DNA of 64,000 nt. It comes from Lyngbya sp. HA4199-MV5 (GTDB lineage Bacteria > Cyanobacteriota > Cyanobacteriia > Leptolyngbyales > Leptolyngbyaceae). Positions 34,445 through 43,291 of the stretch are shown piece after piece (position 1 is the first letter of the stretch; every line of letters starts with the position of its first letter). The stretch spans positions 1-64,000 of the forward strand of contig JAHHHL010000028.1 in the NCBI GenBank assembly GCA_019359375.1, given 5' to 3'. Below the pieces are notes generated by a model, which was not told the origin of the DNA, did not search any database, and worked only from the letters and a program-made list of their open reading frames with translations. Made by a program: the position numbers and the translations under genes.

Positions 34445-35632
34445 ATGGCTTCTATCACTCCTGCAAATCCACCGCCCTTAAAGTCGCTTAGTTTGCTCAT
34501 CCCTGGGGTTTCGGTGATGGATCGGTACATCGCCAGCGAGTTGGTGATGCCATTTTTGTTTGGGGTAGTGGCGTTTTCGTCGATCGGCGTGGCGATCGGT
34601 GTGCTGTTTGATCTGGTGCGGCGGGTGACGGAGGCAGGGTTGCCTGTATCGATCGCGGCGCAGGTCTTTTTCCTCAAATTGCCCTATTTCGTGGGCTTGT
34701 CGTTTCCCATGTCGATGCTGCTGTCGTGCCTGACGGTCTACGGTCGGCTGTCGAGCGATAGCGAACTCATTGCGCTACGAAGCTGTGGTGTGAGCATTTA
34801 TCGGCTGATTGCCCCCGCGATTTTGATGGGCTTGCTCGTGACGGGCATTACCTTTGCCTTTAACGAGGCGATCGTGCCTGCTGCCAATCGTCAAGCATCC
34901 GAAACGCTTGATGCAGCGTTGAACAAGAAGGAGCCGTCGTTTCGAGAAAACAATATCCTTTATCAGGAATTTCGAGACTTCAAACAGCCGGATGGCAGTC
35001 GAGATAAAGCCCTGTCTCGCATCTTTTATGCCAAGCAGTTTGACGGCAAGCGGATGAAAGGCTTGACGATTCTCGACTTTTCGCAAGATGGCTTGAACCA
35101 GATTGTGGCATCGGAAGCGGCGCTCTGGAACACCGACCAGAAAACCTGGGATTTTTTCAACGGCACCATTTACGTCGTTGCGCCAGATGGTTCGTATCGC
35201 AATATCATCCGCTTCGAGCAGCAACAGATCCAACTACCGCGCACACCGCTCGACATTGCTCAAACGTCTCTCGACCCTGGCGAAATGAACATCGCCCAAA
35301 TTCAGGAATACTTAAGCCTCATTAATCAAACCGGGAACCAAAAGGAAATTCGTAAGCTCACGTTGCGGGTCGATCAAAAAATGGCGTTTCCCTTCGCCTG
35401 TCTGGTGTTTGGGCTAGTGGGAGCAACGTTAGGCACCCAGCCTCGTCGCGGCGTTGGACGCGGCACCAGCTTTGGCATCAGCCTGGTGCTGATTGTGTCC
35501 TATTACCTCTTCATCAGCATTTGTGAGGCACTGTATCAGTTCGATATCCTGTCCTCCTTTTTAGCAGGATGGCTACCCACACTGATTGGGTTGGTGTTTG
35601 GCGGTGCGCTATTGGTAAGGATTAGTCGATGA
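34445..35632 (+). CDS. LptF/LptG-family LPS export permease
   Basis: A 395-residue YjgP/YjgQ permease of the Lpt machine. Two N-terminal helices (PFLFGVVAFSSIGVAIGVLFDLV; IAAQVFFLKLPYFVGLSFPMSMLLSCLTVYGRLSSDSELIALRSCGVS) and a further helix (APAILMGLLVTGITFAF) precede a periplasmic beta-rich domain (about 150-290), then three C-terminal helices (MAFPFACLVFGLVGATLGTQPRRG; FGISLVLIVSYYLFISIC; WLPTLIGLVFGGALLV). Cyanobacteria usually have one such permease gene, so F or G cannot be told. The LTVYGRLSSDSELIALRSCGVS cytoplasmic loop is the family signature. It sits after lptB. Confidence 0.92.
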   Translation: MASITPANPPPLKSLSLLIPGVSVMDRYIASELVMPFLFGVVAFSSIGVAIGVLFDLVRRVTEAGLPVSIAAQVFFLKLPYFVGLSFPMSMLLSCLTVYGRLSSDSELIALRSCGVSIYRLIAPAILMGLLVTGITFAFNEAIVPAANRQASETLDAALNKKEPSFRENNILYQEFRDFKQPDGSRDKALSRIFYAKQFDGKRMKGLTILDFSQDGLNQIVASEAALWNTDQKTWDFFNGTIYVVAPDGSYRNIIRFEQQQIQLPRTPLDIAQTSLDPGEMNIAQIQEYLSLINQTGNQKEIRKLTLRVDQKMAFPFACLVFGLVGATLGTQPRRGVGRGTSFGISLVLIVSYYLFISICEALYQFDILSSFLAGWLPTLIGLVFGGALLVRISR

Positions 35633-35639
35633 AGTGGGC

Positions 35640-35812
35640 AGGGAAAGGCTAAAGGCTAAAGGATGAAGGCTAAAAGGGAGGGATGAGAGATGAATGCTAA
35701 AGGCTAAAAAGCTAACCGTTCAACCAATGCAAAACTCAAAGCTCTTCTACCCCTCACCCCTTACTCCTCACTCCTCTCTTCTACCTCACTCCTCTCTTCT
35801 ACCTCACTCCTC
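35640..35812. repeat. AAAGGCTAAAGG and CTCACTCCTC repeats
   Basis: The region between the lptF/G-like gene and icd contains runs of AAAGGCTAAAGGCTAAAGG (35646-35675), further GGCTAAA units to 35710, then C/T-rich CACTCCTCTCTTCTACCT units repeated twice (about 35768-35811). Similar GGCTAA/AGCC repeats recur near 38566-38638 and 60862-60940, so this is a dispersed repeat type. Confidence 0.75.
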
Positions 35813-35814
35813 CC

Positions 35815-37239
35815 CTAAAAGTGCTTGATGATCGCCTCGGCAAACTCTGAACACTTCAAGGGTGGTTCGACGGGTGGTTCCATCATCCGGGCAAGGTCGT
35901 AGGTGACTTCGCGGTTGGCGATCGCCGCACTAATGCCCTTCGTAATCAGATCGGCGGCTTCTTGCCAGCCCATGTATTCCAGCATCATGACTCCAGAGAG
36001 GATGAGGGAACCGGGGTTGACGCGATCGAGTCCAGCGTGCTTTGGTGCTGTGCCGTGAGTAGCTTCAAAAACGGCGCATTCATCACCGATGTTGGCTCCA
36101 GGTCCCATGCCTAAGCCACCGACGATAGCGGCGGCGGCATCGGATAGGTAGTCGCCGTTTAGGTTCATGGTTGCCAGAATGGAGTATTCATCCGGGCGCG
36201 TCTGGATTTGCTGAAAGATGCTGTCGGCAATGCGATCGTTCACCATTACCTTCTCTTTCCATTGCCCCTTGCCGTGAGAGTCCCAGATAGTCTCTAGCAC
36301 CTCTTTGACTTCGGCGCAAATTTTTTCTTTTTTATCAGCCGTCAGCGCATCGTAGCCGGGATCAATCTGGCGGGCGTTATCTTCCAGGGAAAGGTCGGGC
36401 TTGCGTTCCTTGTTGCTTAAAATCCACGATTCCCGCTCAGTGACACATTCGGCGCGAAATTCTGTCGTTACCAGTTCGTAGCCCCAGTCACGAAAGGCTC
36501 CTTCGGTGTATTTCATGATGTTGCCCTTGTGGACAAGCGTGACCATTTGCTTGGCTTTGGGCAGACGTAGAGCGTGCTTCATGGCGCGACGCACCAACCG
36601 TTGGGAGCCTTTTTTGCTGATAGGCTTAATGCCAATGCCTGCATCCAGGGGAATCTGCTTTTTACCGTGTTCGGGCGTGGCGGGAATCAGGTCTTCGTTG
36701 AGGAGCTTGATCAGCCGATCGGCGCTTTCACTACCCTGTTTCCACTCAATGCCGAGGTAAATATCCTCCGTATTTTCTCGATAGATAATGACATCCAGCT
36801 TTTCGGGCGTGCGGTGGGGTGAAGGCGTACCCGCGTAGTATTTGCAGGGACGCACGCAGGCGTAGAGATCAAAAATTTGGCGGAGAGCCACGTTGAGCGA
36901 TCGAATCCCTCCCCCAATCGGGGTTGTCAATGGTCCCTTAATCGCTACACCGTACTCTTTAATCGCTGCCAGCGAATCCTCTGGCAAATACTGGTAGGTG
37001 CCGTAGACATCACAGGCTTCATCGCCTACAAAAATTTTGAACCAGCTAATTTGACGCTTGCCGCCATACGCTTTTTCTACGGCTGCATCAAACACGCGCT
37101 GAGAGGCAGGCCAGAGATCGATACCCGTACCGTCTCCACGAATATAAGGAATGATGGGGTTATCTGGAACGCTGGGTTCACCGTTTGCGAAGGTAATTTT
37201 GGCTCCTGTTGTTGGAGGAGAAATTTTTGCATACGTCAT
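35815..37239 (-). CDS. icd: Isocitrate dehydrogenase (NADP+)
   Basis: Converts isocitrate to 2-oxoglutarate, the carbon skeleton for ammonium assimilation. The 474-residue protein is full length. Recognisable parts are [24 protein letters not shown], the isocitrate-binding [84 protein letters not shown] and the coenzyme segment [19 protein letters not shown]. The sequence fits the bacterial NADP-dependent type. GGAGTG precedes the ATG. An NtcA-type promoter lies about 115-155 bp upstream, in keeping with nitrogen control of icd in cyanobacteria. Confidence 0.97.
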   Translation of the reverse strand: MTYAKISPPTTGAKITFANGEPSVPDNPIIPYIRGDGTGIDLWPASQRVFDAAVEKAYGGKRQISWFKIFVGDEACDVYGTYQYLPEDSLAAIKEYGVAIKGPLTTPIGGGIRSLNVALRQIFDLYACVRPCKYYAGTPSPHRTPEKLDVIIYRENTEDIYLGIEWKQGSESADRLIKLLNEDLIPATPEHGKKQIPLDAGIGIKPISKKGSQRLVRRAMKHALRLPKAKQMVTLVHKGNIMKYTEGAFRDWGYELVTTEFRAECVTERESWILSNKERKPDLSLEDNARQIDPGYDALTADKKEKICAEVKEVLETIWDSHGKGQWKEKVMVNDRIADSIFQQIQTRPDEYSILATMNLNGDYLSDAAAAIVGGLGMGPGANIGDECAVFEATHGTAPKHAGLDRVNPGSLILSGVMMLEYMGWQEAADLITKGISAAIANREVTYDLARMMEPPVEPPLKCSEFAEAIIKHF

Positions 37240-37352
37240 GGGCAGTCACTCCTATACGCGTCCGGCACAGCTTTAACTTTACTTATCAACAACCTAACGT
37301 GGTACGAGCAGCACCGTTCAGATCACCCATTGTGGTTAGATCCGTTGTGGTT

Positions 37353-37393
37353 AGAATAGCCCAATGGCTGAACATGTTTGTAGTGCATCTGAC
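37353..37393 (-). promoter_or_regulatory. NtcA-activated-type promoter of icd
   Basis: Read on the minus strand, GTC-N8-TAC (37393-37380; one base from the GTA-N8-TAC consensus) is followed, 21 bp later, by the -10 hexamer TATTCT (37358-37353). This arrangement, an NtcA site in place of the -35 element with 20-24 bp to a TAN3T box, is the hallmark of NtcA-activated promoters. icd is a known NtcA target in cyanobacteria. The leader to the ATG is about 105 nt. Confidence 0.6.
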
Positions 37394-37866
37394 TGCGATG
37401 TGACGATCGCGCCCGATCGCGCCTTCTGGTTCAGGTAAGGATACCAAAGCAGAACGGCTGATCGTCCTCATGTGTTTCTCATCAATTTTGGCGCAATTGA
37501 TTTGTTCAGAAATCTCCGGGAACTCTAAGATAGGAACGAAGGAATTGCTGAATTTAGATCAGCAATCTGGCTTGCTTGATCTTGCCAGGTAAAGCTAAAG
37601 ACCATCAACTGTCTAGAAACACAGTGTACAGAGACACAGCCGATCGCGACATAGCCAGTTCATCCTGTGAGATGGGAAAGCTACGATACACCATGATTAC
37701 CCGTTGGATGGCGACATAAAGCAAACGCCCCCTCTCAACCCTACTGACTTCAAGGCTTAACCATGCTCTCAATTGCGTGCCTCGCTAAAGCGTATCGGAA
37801 CCATTGGTGTCTAGACTACAGAGCGCGATGTTCAATGTATCTTGTACTATTGCCACAGGAAGCTAG
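37394..37866. other. Intergenic region between icd and the Ycf29-like regulator
   Basis: These genes diverge. Besides the icd promoter, nothing definite was recognised in the rest; it presumably contains the regulator's promoter. Confidence 0.4.
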
Positions 37867-38544
37867 ATGAAAAAAGTTCTGGTGGTTGATGATGACGCAA
37901 CACTCCGGATGGCTTTAACGCGCTATCTAGAGAAACGAGGCTACCTGACGCAAGATGTCGCGTCGGGCATTGAAGCGCTTCAGTTATTTGAGCAAGACCC
38001 TCCAGACCTGGTTGTTTCAGATGTGATGATGCCTGAGATGGATGGCTTTGAATTTTGCCGTCGTCTTCGATCGATTCGCTCTGGACAACTGGTACCCTTT
38101 ATTTTTCTCTCTAGTAAGGGAGAAGTGGAAGCCCGGATTCAGGGTCACTCCATTGGAGCAGATGATTATTTGATTAAGCCGTTTGAACCCAGAGAGTTGC
38201 TGGCAAAGATTGAATCGCAGCTAGAGCGATCGCGCCGCATTCATAGCGAAATTGTACTACTGATGCAGCGCGAAACTGCTAACCCATCCTCCAACGGGCA
38301 TGGAGCAGCCCCACCAAGCCCACTACCGCTCACTCCAGCCGAAGAAAAAGTGTTCTGGGAGGTGATTCAAGGGTTTACTAATAAGCAAATTGGCGATCGT
38401 CTGTTTGTCAGCCCCCGTACCGTCCAAACGCACTTGAGCAATATTCTGAGCAAATTGCAGCTAGAAAACCGATCGCAGCTTGTTCGTTTTGCCTTTGAGC
38501 GTGGCTACAAGCTGCCCATAGAGAGCGTGCCAGGAGAAGACTGA
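37867..38544 (+). CDS. Response regulator with LuxR-type DNA-binding domain (Ycf29-like)
   Basis: A 225-residue regulator. The receiver domain has VVDDDATLRMAL, phospho-acceptor D52 in VVSDVMMPEMDG, and the conserved Lys in DDYLIKPFEPREL. A linker of about 25 residues, rich in Pro, Ser and Asn, leads to the helix-turn-helix LTPAEEKVFWEVIQGFTNKQIGDRLFVSPRTVQTHLSNILSKLQLENRSQLVRFAF. The layout matches the plastid-encoded Ycf29 (TctD-like) and its cyanobacterial relatives. No kinase gene is next to it. Its targets are not clear. Confidence 0.9.
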   Translation: MKKVLVVDDDATLRMALTRYLEKRGYLTQDVASGIEALQLFEQDPPDLVVSDVMMPEMDGFEFCRRLRSIRSGQLVPFIFLSSKGEVEARIQGHSIGADDYLIKPFEPRELLAKIESQLERSRRIHSEIVLLMQRETANPSSNGHGAAPPSPLPLTPAEEKVFWEVIQGFTNKQIGDRLFVSPRTVQTHLSNILSKLQLENRSQLVRFAFERGYKLPIESVPGED

Positions 38545-38565
38545 CAGCGATAAGCTAGAGCAAAG

Positions 38566-38638
38566 GACTGAAGGCTAATGGTCAAAAGGCTTGGGAAATT
38601 TTAGCCTTCATCCTTCATCCTTTATCCTTGCCTTTTCT
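38566..38638. repeat. AGGCTAA / TTAGCC repeats with inverted arms
   Basis: GGACTGAAGGCTAATGG on one side and TTTTAGCCTTCATCCTTCATCC on the other can pair (GAAGGCTAA with TTAGCCTTC), giving an imperfect hairpin that ends 2 bp before the next start codon. It is related to the repeats at 35640-35710 and 60862-60940. Confidence 0.6.
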
Positions 38639-38640
38639 CC

Positions 38641-39138
38641 ATGATTCCTGGTCTTTACACGCTAGATACTCTGACGCAGACGATCGCGGCTGATCCTCAG
38701 CGCTGGCGACCGCTGGTGTTTACAAATGGTTGTTTTGACCTCCTTCATGCGGGGCATGTGCGCTACCTGCAAGTCGCCAAAAGCCTTGGCAAGGCGTTGG
38801 TCGTGGGAGTGAATAGCGATCGCTCAGTGCAGACCATCAAGCCTCAGGCGGCGGGATTGCCACCCCGACCCATTGTGCCTGAGCAGCAACGGGCAGAAGT
38901 ACTCGCTGCACTCAGGTCTGTGGACGGGGTGGTGCTTTTTTCCGAGACAACTGCCAGTGACGTGATTGCAACCTTGCAACCAGACATTTATGCCAAGGGT
39001 GGCGATTACACGTTAGAAACGCTCCCAGAAGCGGCGATCGTGCAGTCCTATGGCGGTCGGGTCGAGTTCATTCAGATCGAAGTACCCAGCTCTACGTCTG
39101 CGATCGTGCATCGCATTCTAAGCGCTGGTCAGGCGTAG
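38641..39138 (+). CDS. RfaE2-type heptose 1-phosphate adenylyltransferase-like protein
   Basis: A 165-residue nucleotidyltransferase matching the C-terminal (HldE-C/RfaE2) half of bifunctional HldE. The family signature reads VFTNGCFDLLHAGHVRYLQVAKSLG, with the HxGH active site at residues 36-39, and VVGVNSDRSVQTIK, RAEVLAALRSVDGVVLFSETTASDVI, DIYAKGGDYTLETLPE and VPSSTSAIVHRIL follow. The kinase half of HldE is absent, so this is the stand-alone form. It would add AMP to heptose-1-phosphate, or a related sugar phosphate, for LPS-type glycans. Upstream repeats end at the ATG. Confidence 0.85.
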   Translation: MIPGLYTLDTLTQTIAADPQRWRPLVFTNGCFDLLHAGHVRYLQVAKSLGKALVVGVNSDRSVQTIKPQAAGLPPRPIVPEQQRAEVLAALRSVDGVVLFSETTASDVIATLQPDIYAKGGDYTLETLPEAAIVQSYGGRVEFIQIEVPSSTSAIVHRILSAGQA

Positions 39139-39220
39139 GCTTTCAGCGGGTAGGCTTTCAAGACGTGCTTCAGACCTGCTAACGTTAATATCTAGTGCGT
39201 TTGTGGACTTGATAGATAGG

Positions 39221-40015
39221 ATGGTTGATTCTACTGGCAACCTCATCGCTACGCCGTTGAGTGGTGATGCAGAGGCGATCGAAACGCTCTACCTCCAATT
39301 GAAAGCGACCCCTGCCAAAAATCAGGTTCAGGCGATTCAGACCCTGGCTACTACTGCAAAGGAAGCAGGACTGGCAGCCCTGATGCGGTTCTTGGCTGAT
39401 TATCAGTCGTCTGTGACGGCTTCCACGTTAAGCGAAGAGGCTAGCGTGCCAACGGCAGAAAGTACTGTCTCTCTAGCGATCGCAGGCACCGCGTATCAGG
39501 TGCTGTTTCATTCTGACTCTCCCGACGCGATCGCCTTTCTGCAAACTCATTTTCCTCAAGGCATTGTGCCACTGCACTCTGACGCAGGCGTTGATTATGC
39601 TCCCTTACAGCGATTGCTGGCGGAACAGAAGTTTCAAGCGGCGGATCAGCTCACCCTACAAAAAATGTGTGAAGCCGTCGGTACTGCCGCTGTACAGCGT
39701 AAGTGGCTGTATTTCACAGAAGTGGATCAGTTTCCAGTAGCCGATTTACACACGTTGAATGCGCTTTGGTTAGCCCACTCTGAGGGTAAGTTTGGCTTCT
39801 CTGTGCAGCGCGACATCTGGTTGAGTGTGGGCAAAAACTGGGATCAGCTCTGGTCAAAGATTGGTTGGCGCACGGGCAACCTCTGGACTCGCTATCCCCA
39901 GGAGTTTACGTGGGAGCTATCGGCCCCAAGAGGACATCTACCTTTGTCGAACCAACTGCGAGGAGTCCGGGTGATTGCGTCGCTGCTTGCCCATCCTGCC
40001 TGGTCTAAGGGGTGA
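39221..40015 (+). CDS. gun4: GUN4 domain protein
   Basis: A 264-residue tetrapyrrole-binding protein. Residues about 1-105 form the N-terminal helical domain (AIETLYLQLKATPAKNQVQAIQTLATTAKEAGLAALMRFLADY), and the C-terminal GUN4 core runs VDYAPLQRLLAEQKFQAADQLTLQKMCEA, KWLYFTEVDQFPVADLHTLNALWLAHSEGKFGFSVQRDIWLSVG, WDQLWSKIGWRTGNLWTRYPQEFTWELSAPRGHLPLSNQLRG. It activates magnesium chelatase in chlorophyll synthesis and binds protoporphyrin IX or its magnesium form. The length is close to that of Synechocystis Gun4. An in-frame GTG at 39203 would add six residues. It is alone in its context. Confidence 0.92.
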   Translation: MVDSTGNLIATPLSGDAEAIETLYLQLKATPAKNQVQAIQTLATTAKEAGLAALMRFLADYQSSVTASTLSEEASVPTAESTVSLAIAGTAYQVLFHSDSPDAIAFLQTHFPQGIVPLHSDAGVDYAPLQRLLAEQKFQAADQLTLQKMCEAVGTAAVQRKWLYFTEVDQFPVADLHTLNALWLAHSEGKFGFSVQRDIWLSVGKNWDQLWSKIGWRTGNLWTRYPQEFTWELSAPRGHLPLSNQLRGVRVIASLLAHPAWSKG

Positions 40016-40205
40016 ATTGGCTGTTGGTTTTTAGTTGTTGGTCGTTAGAAGGAGCCACCGTCAGTATTTAGGATGTGCTTTAAATCACATCGAAAAGCCA
40101 CCGTAGAAGTGCAAAGAATGCCAAAGATTTCTCCCCGCACTCTGCGTCTCGGTGGTTAAGCAACGGTTGGAAACTAATTGAATCCACAATCCTCAGTGGT
40201 CACAG

Positions 40206-41600
40206 CTAGACTTCTTTCGATGAAGACTGTCGATCGCGAAATTTCTGCACCACCTGATCAAGCCCGACCGCCCGTGAGGCTTTGAAGAGGACACGATCGC
40301 CTGGTTGTATCAGGGCTAACAGCCGTTCGACGACCGCTGCATGGCTGGCAAAGCATTCTGAAACGAGGGGAGATGCGCCCGTGGCGATCGCTTCGGCTTC
40401 GGCTGGATCAGCCAGAATGAGCAGATGATCAATGCGTAGTTCCCTTGCCGCCACTCCGACGCGCTGATGGAATTCGGGCGATCGGTCTCCCAGTTCCTTC
40501 ATGGTGCCCAGGACAGCAATCCGGCGAGTTCCTGGCGTTTGAGCAAGCAAGTGAAGGGCTGCCAGCATTGATTCCAGCCCCGCATTGTAAGTTTCATCCA
40601 GCAATGTGATGTCGTTAGGCAACTCGTAGCGTTTGGCACGACCACTGGGCAACTCAACGCGAATGCCGTCCTTCAAGGGCGACCAGTCGAGACCAAGGGC
40701 TTTTGCTACGGCTAGAGCCGCCAGGTAGTTGAGAGCATTATGCCGACCGCTCAGCGGCAGTGGAAACGTCCATCCGTCTACTGCCAAACGGTCAGAATCA
40801 AGCGCTTGCCCATGCAGGTTGCCGCCCTCTAACCCATAAGTGAGGGTTTTGCCGTCCCAAACCGTAGCAGCCGTTTGCATGAGCAGTGGTAGATCCTGGT
40901 TGAGAATGGCGGTGCTGGTGGAGGGCATTTCGGCTAAAAGCTCACACTTTGCCTGCGCGATCGCCAATTCAGAGCCTAAGCGCCCAATATGGGCAATCCC
41001 AACATTCGTAATCACGCCAATGTCAGGGCGGGCGATTTGGGTTAGCAGCGCAATTTCACCTCGCGCCCGCATCCCCATCTCGATCACGGCAAAGTCATGT
41101 TCTGTTCCTAACTCCAACAGTGTCTTGGGTACCCCAATTTCGTTGTTGTAATTTGCCTGGGTCTTAAGCACCGTGCCGTGAAGCGACAAAACGGCAGCGA
41201 GAAGTTCTTTAGTGGTGGTTTTTCCCACCGACCCCGTGATCGCAATGATAGGAATGGCGAACTGATTGCGCCACCAATGGGCGATCGCCTGATACGCCTG
41301 TAACGTATCGGCAACTGGCAGTAAGAAAATGTTCAGCGTGGAGGCTATTACGCCCTGTTCCTCAGCAAGGAAGCGATCGTCCACAATAGCGGCGATCGCG
41401 CCTTTTTCAGCCGCCTGCGAGACAAACTCATGCCCATCAAAGGTTTCACCCCGTAGCGCCAAAAAGACTTCGCCTGCCTGAATCGTGCGAGTATCGGTGG
41501 TTAACCCTGATGCGACAGATGCCAGCGTTGTAGCCGTCTGGTTCAGTGGTGCGACCTTTAGAACTGCGCTGATTTGAGCGATCGTTGCCCGAAAAGACAT
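40206..41600 (-). CDS. murF: UDP-N-acetylmuramoyl-tripeptide--D-alanyl-D-alanine ligase
   Basis: The last cytoplasmic peptidoglycan-precursor step, adding D-Ala-D-Ala to UDP-MurNAc-tripeptide. The 464-residue protein has an N-terminal domain (LTTDTRTIQAGEVFLALRGETFDGHEFV), the ATP-binding loop AITGSVGKTTTKELLAAVL, TQANYNNEIGVPKTLLELG, FAVIEMGMRARGEIALL, and a C-terminal domain (LPLSGRHNALNYLAALAVA, LDETYNAGLESMLAAL, AVLGTMKELGDRSPEFHQRVG, VLFKASRAVGLDQVV). The ATG at 41600 is preceded by no strong ribosome site. No other mur or dcw gene is nearby, as is usual in cyanobacteria. Confidence 0.95.
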   Translation of the reverse strand: MSFRATIAQISAVLKVAPLNQTATTLASVASGLTTDTRTIQAGEVFLALRGETFDGHEFVSQAAEKGAIAAIVDDRFLAEEQGVIASTLNIFLLPVADTLQAYQAIAHWWRNQFAIPIIAITGSVGKTTTKELLAAVLSLHGTVLKTQANYNNEIGVPKTLLELGTEHDFAVIEMGMRARGEIALLTQIARPDIGVITNVGIAHIGRLGSELAIAQAKCELLAEMPSTSTAILNQDLPLLMQTAATVWDGKTLTYGLEGGNLHGQALDSDRLAVDGWTFPLPLSGRHNALNYLAALAVAKALGLDWSPLKDGIRVELPSGRAKRYELPNDITLLDETYNAGLESMLAALHLLAQTPGTRRIAVLGTMKELGDRSPEFHQRVGVAARELRIDHLLILADPAEAEAIATGASPLVSECFASHAAVVERLLALIQPGDRVLFKASRAVGLDQVVQKFRDRQSSSKEV

Positions 41601-41739
41601 GCCAAAAGTGTTGTAGAGAGCCTAGCTGTCATTGAACGGCTAAGCGTACCCACTTGGCAAGCTTTGAAACGATTGGTTTCACCAAATCATGCCCATTCAA
41701 GTTCTGAGCGATGGCTTGCTAAAGTCTCTGCTTTAGAGA

Positions 41740-42405
41740 TTAGAGACCGCTAGCAGGCTGGTCATCTGGTTGCACTTCATCCTTCACCAGTTCCTTCACC
41801 TTGCGTGATTCCAGCCAGAGGGGCACCACAATCCAGGCGATCGCAATAAACAACGTCACGAAGGCAAATTGCCCAGCCCAGGCGACCATCTTTTCTAACG
41901 GCACAAACTGCCCCGCAAAGTACGAGAGCGTCACCATCACCGAAGCCCAGGTCAGAGCGCCCAGCGTGTTGTAAATGCTGAACTGCCAATAGGGCATTTG
42001 CACAATACCTGCCAGGGGACTTGCAAACGTACGCAAGAGGGCAATAAAGCGACCCAAGAAGACCGTCTTAGCGGCATTTTCACTAAATTGGCGCTTCAGC
42101 CCGTCTAAACGCTCTTCGCCGATGCGGAAAACCTGCCCCACCTTGAGCAAAAGTGGCCAACCACCGCGCCTGCCGATCCAATAGCCAGCATTGCCGCCGA
42201 TCGTCGCACCCAAAGCCGCATCTGCCAACACATACCAATAGTTCAACTGGTCATTGCCAGCCAAGAACCCACCTGCCAAAGTCACAGTTTCTCCGGGAAT
42301 TGGCAGTCCTAAGCTTTCCAGAAAGATTCCTAGAAAAACCGCCCAGTAGCCGTACTGCTGTGCAATTGCTTCAATCTTCTCTACCGAGACAAAATCTAGT
42401 GACAT
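41740..42405 (-). CDS. DedA/SNARE-associated family membrane protein
   Basis: A 221-residue membrane protein. It begins with an amphipathic helix (VSVEKIEAIAQQYGYWAVFLGIFLESLGLPIPGETVTLAGGFLAG) that carries the E/PGE signature of DedA proteins, then GATIGGNAGYWIGRRGG and VFLGRFIALLRTFASPLAGIVQMPYWQFSIYNTLGALTWASVMVTLSYFAG, ending in a hydrophobic helix. DedA members are scramblase- or flippase-like proteins needed for membrane lipid carrier recycling and proton-motive balance. The particular lipid handled is not known. It lies downstream of no obvious partner and upstream of murF on the same strand. Confidence 0.93.
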   Translation of the reverse strand: MSLDFVSVEKIEAIAQQYGYWAVFLGIFLESLGLPIPGETVTLAGGFLAGNDQLNYWYVLADAALGATIGGNAGYWIGRRGGWPLLLKVGQVFRIGEERLDGLKRQFSENAAKTVFLGRFIALLRTFASPLAGIVQMPYWQFSIYNTLGALTWASVMVTLSYFAGQFVPLEKMVAWAGQFAFVTLFIAIAWIVVPLWLESRKVKELVKDEVQPDDQPASGL

Positions 42406-42861
42406 GCAACGCGGCTGTAAACGTCATTCTGTATCAATCTTGACGCGTTTTCTGGAAATCTGTCAATGACGGCGTTTTAACCCTAAAGAGCTATAAGCCC
42501 GCTTGCTCTGCACACTTGTCTAAAAGCCGAGTATGGCACCATACCATTTGCTGCCCAACTTCAAAACTTGATGGAATGTCGGCTTAAACTGCCAGACTCA
42601 TGAAGTCTTGATGAAGTGATGTCATCTGAAGCAGGCAGGAGCCGTTTGATTTTCTATATTGAGCAAATAAAGAGGGATAAGTAAATAAACTCAGGCAGAG
42701 GTCGCTTCGCGAGGCGTTTTCTGAAATTTGCCTGAAGCGGCGTTTCCCCTAGCGATAAATGATGGGGGTCGCCAGATGTTCTATCGCCTTTACTCTTGAA
42801 GCGCAGATTTGCAAGGTCTGATCACGTTCTTAATCACTCTACATTGCCAGGTTGTAACGCT
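42406..42861. other. Divergent intergenic region with small hairpin
   Basis: Between dedA and the STAS gene. TCAGGCA (42691-42697) pairs with TGCCTGA (42729-42735), surrounding CGCTTCGCGAGGCG, which itself can fold. No T-run is found at the right position for a clear terminator. The remainder shows nothing definite. Confidence 0.4.
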
Positions 42862-43248
42862 ATGACACCGGATCATGAGACGCTTGTTCATCAGAAAAAG
42901 GTTGTGCGACTTCAACCGCCGCATCGTCTAGATTTACTGGGAGGCGTTGGTTTTCAGCGGCAGATTGCGGCGATCGAACCTGAGCGCGGTAGCCTCTGGC
43001 TGGTTGATATGGCTCACGTAGAATTTATTGACAGCGCCGGACGTTTGGCTTTAGTGAAGACGTTGCGTTTGGCACAGACGCATGATTGCCGTCTCCTGAT
43101 CTGCAACCTGCCTCCATCGATCAAGATCATCTTTGAACTGACTCAACTGGATCAGATTTTCGAGTTGGTTGATAGCACCGAGCTTGCTGATGTGAACCGA
43201 TCGTCTTCTGACGCACTGTCCAAAACGGCTGCACCGATCGCGGCATGA
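42862..43248 (+). CDS. STAS domain protein (anti-sigma factor antagonist-like)
   Basis: A 128-residue single STAS domain (from about 15 to 110). The motif WLVDMAHVEFIDSAGRLALVKTLRLAQTHDCRLLICNLPPSIKIIFELTQLDQIFELV is characteristic, with S58 in FIDSAGR at the position phosphorylated in SpoIIAA-type proteins. This suggests a partner-switching module with an anti-sigma kinase and a PP2C phosphatase; neither is in this window. The ATG at 42862 was preferred over an upstream in-frame TTG at 42796 that would add 22 residues. An AGG lies 10 nt upstream. Confidence 0.85.
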   Translation: MTPDHETLVHQKKVVRLQPPHRLDLLGGVGFQRQIAAIEPERGSLWLVDMAHVEFIDSAGRLALVKTLRLAQTHDCRLLICNLPPSIKIIFELTQLDQIFELVDSTELADVNRSSSDALSKTAAPIAA

Positions 43249-43291
43249 TGGTCTGACTGTGGGCTGACTGTGACCAGGGCGATCGTGCTAG

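Noticed and set aside
36877-37359. 160-codon open frame antisense to icd
   Set aside because: Shadow of a well-conserved gene; also crosses the icd promoter.
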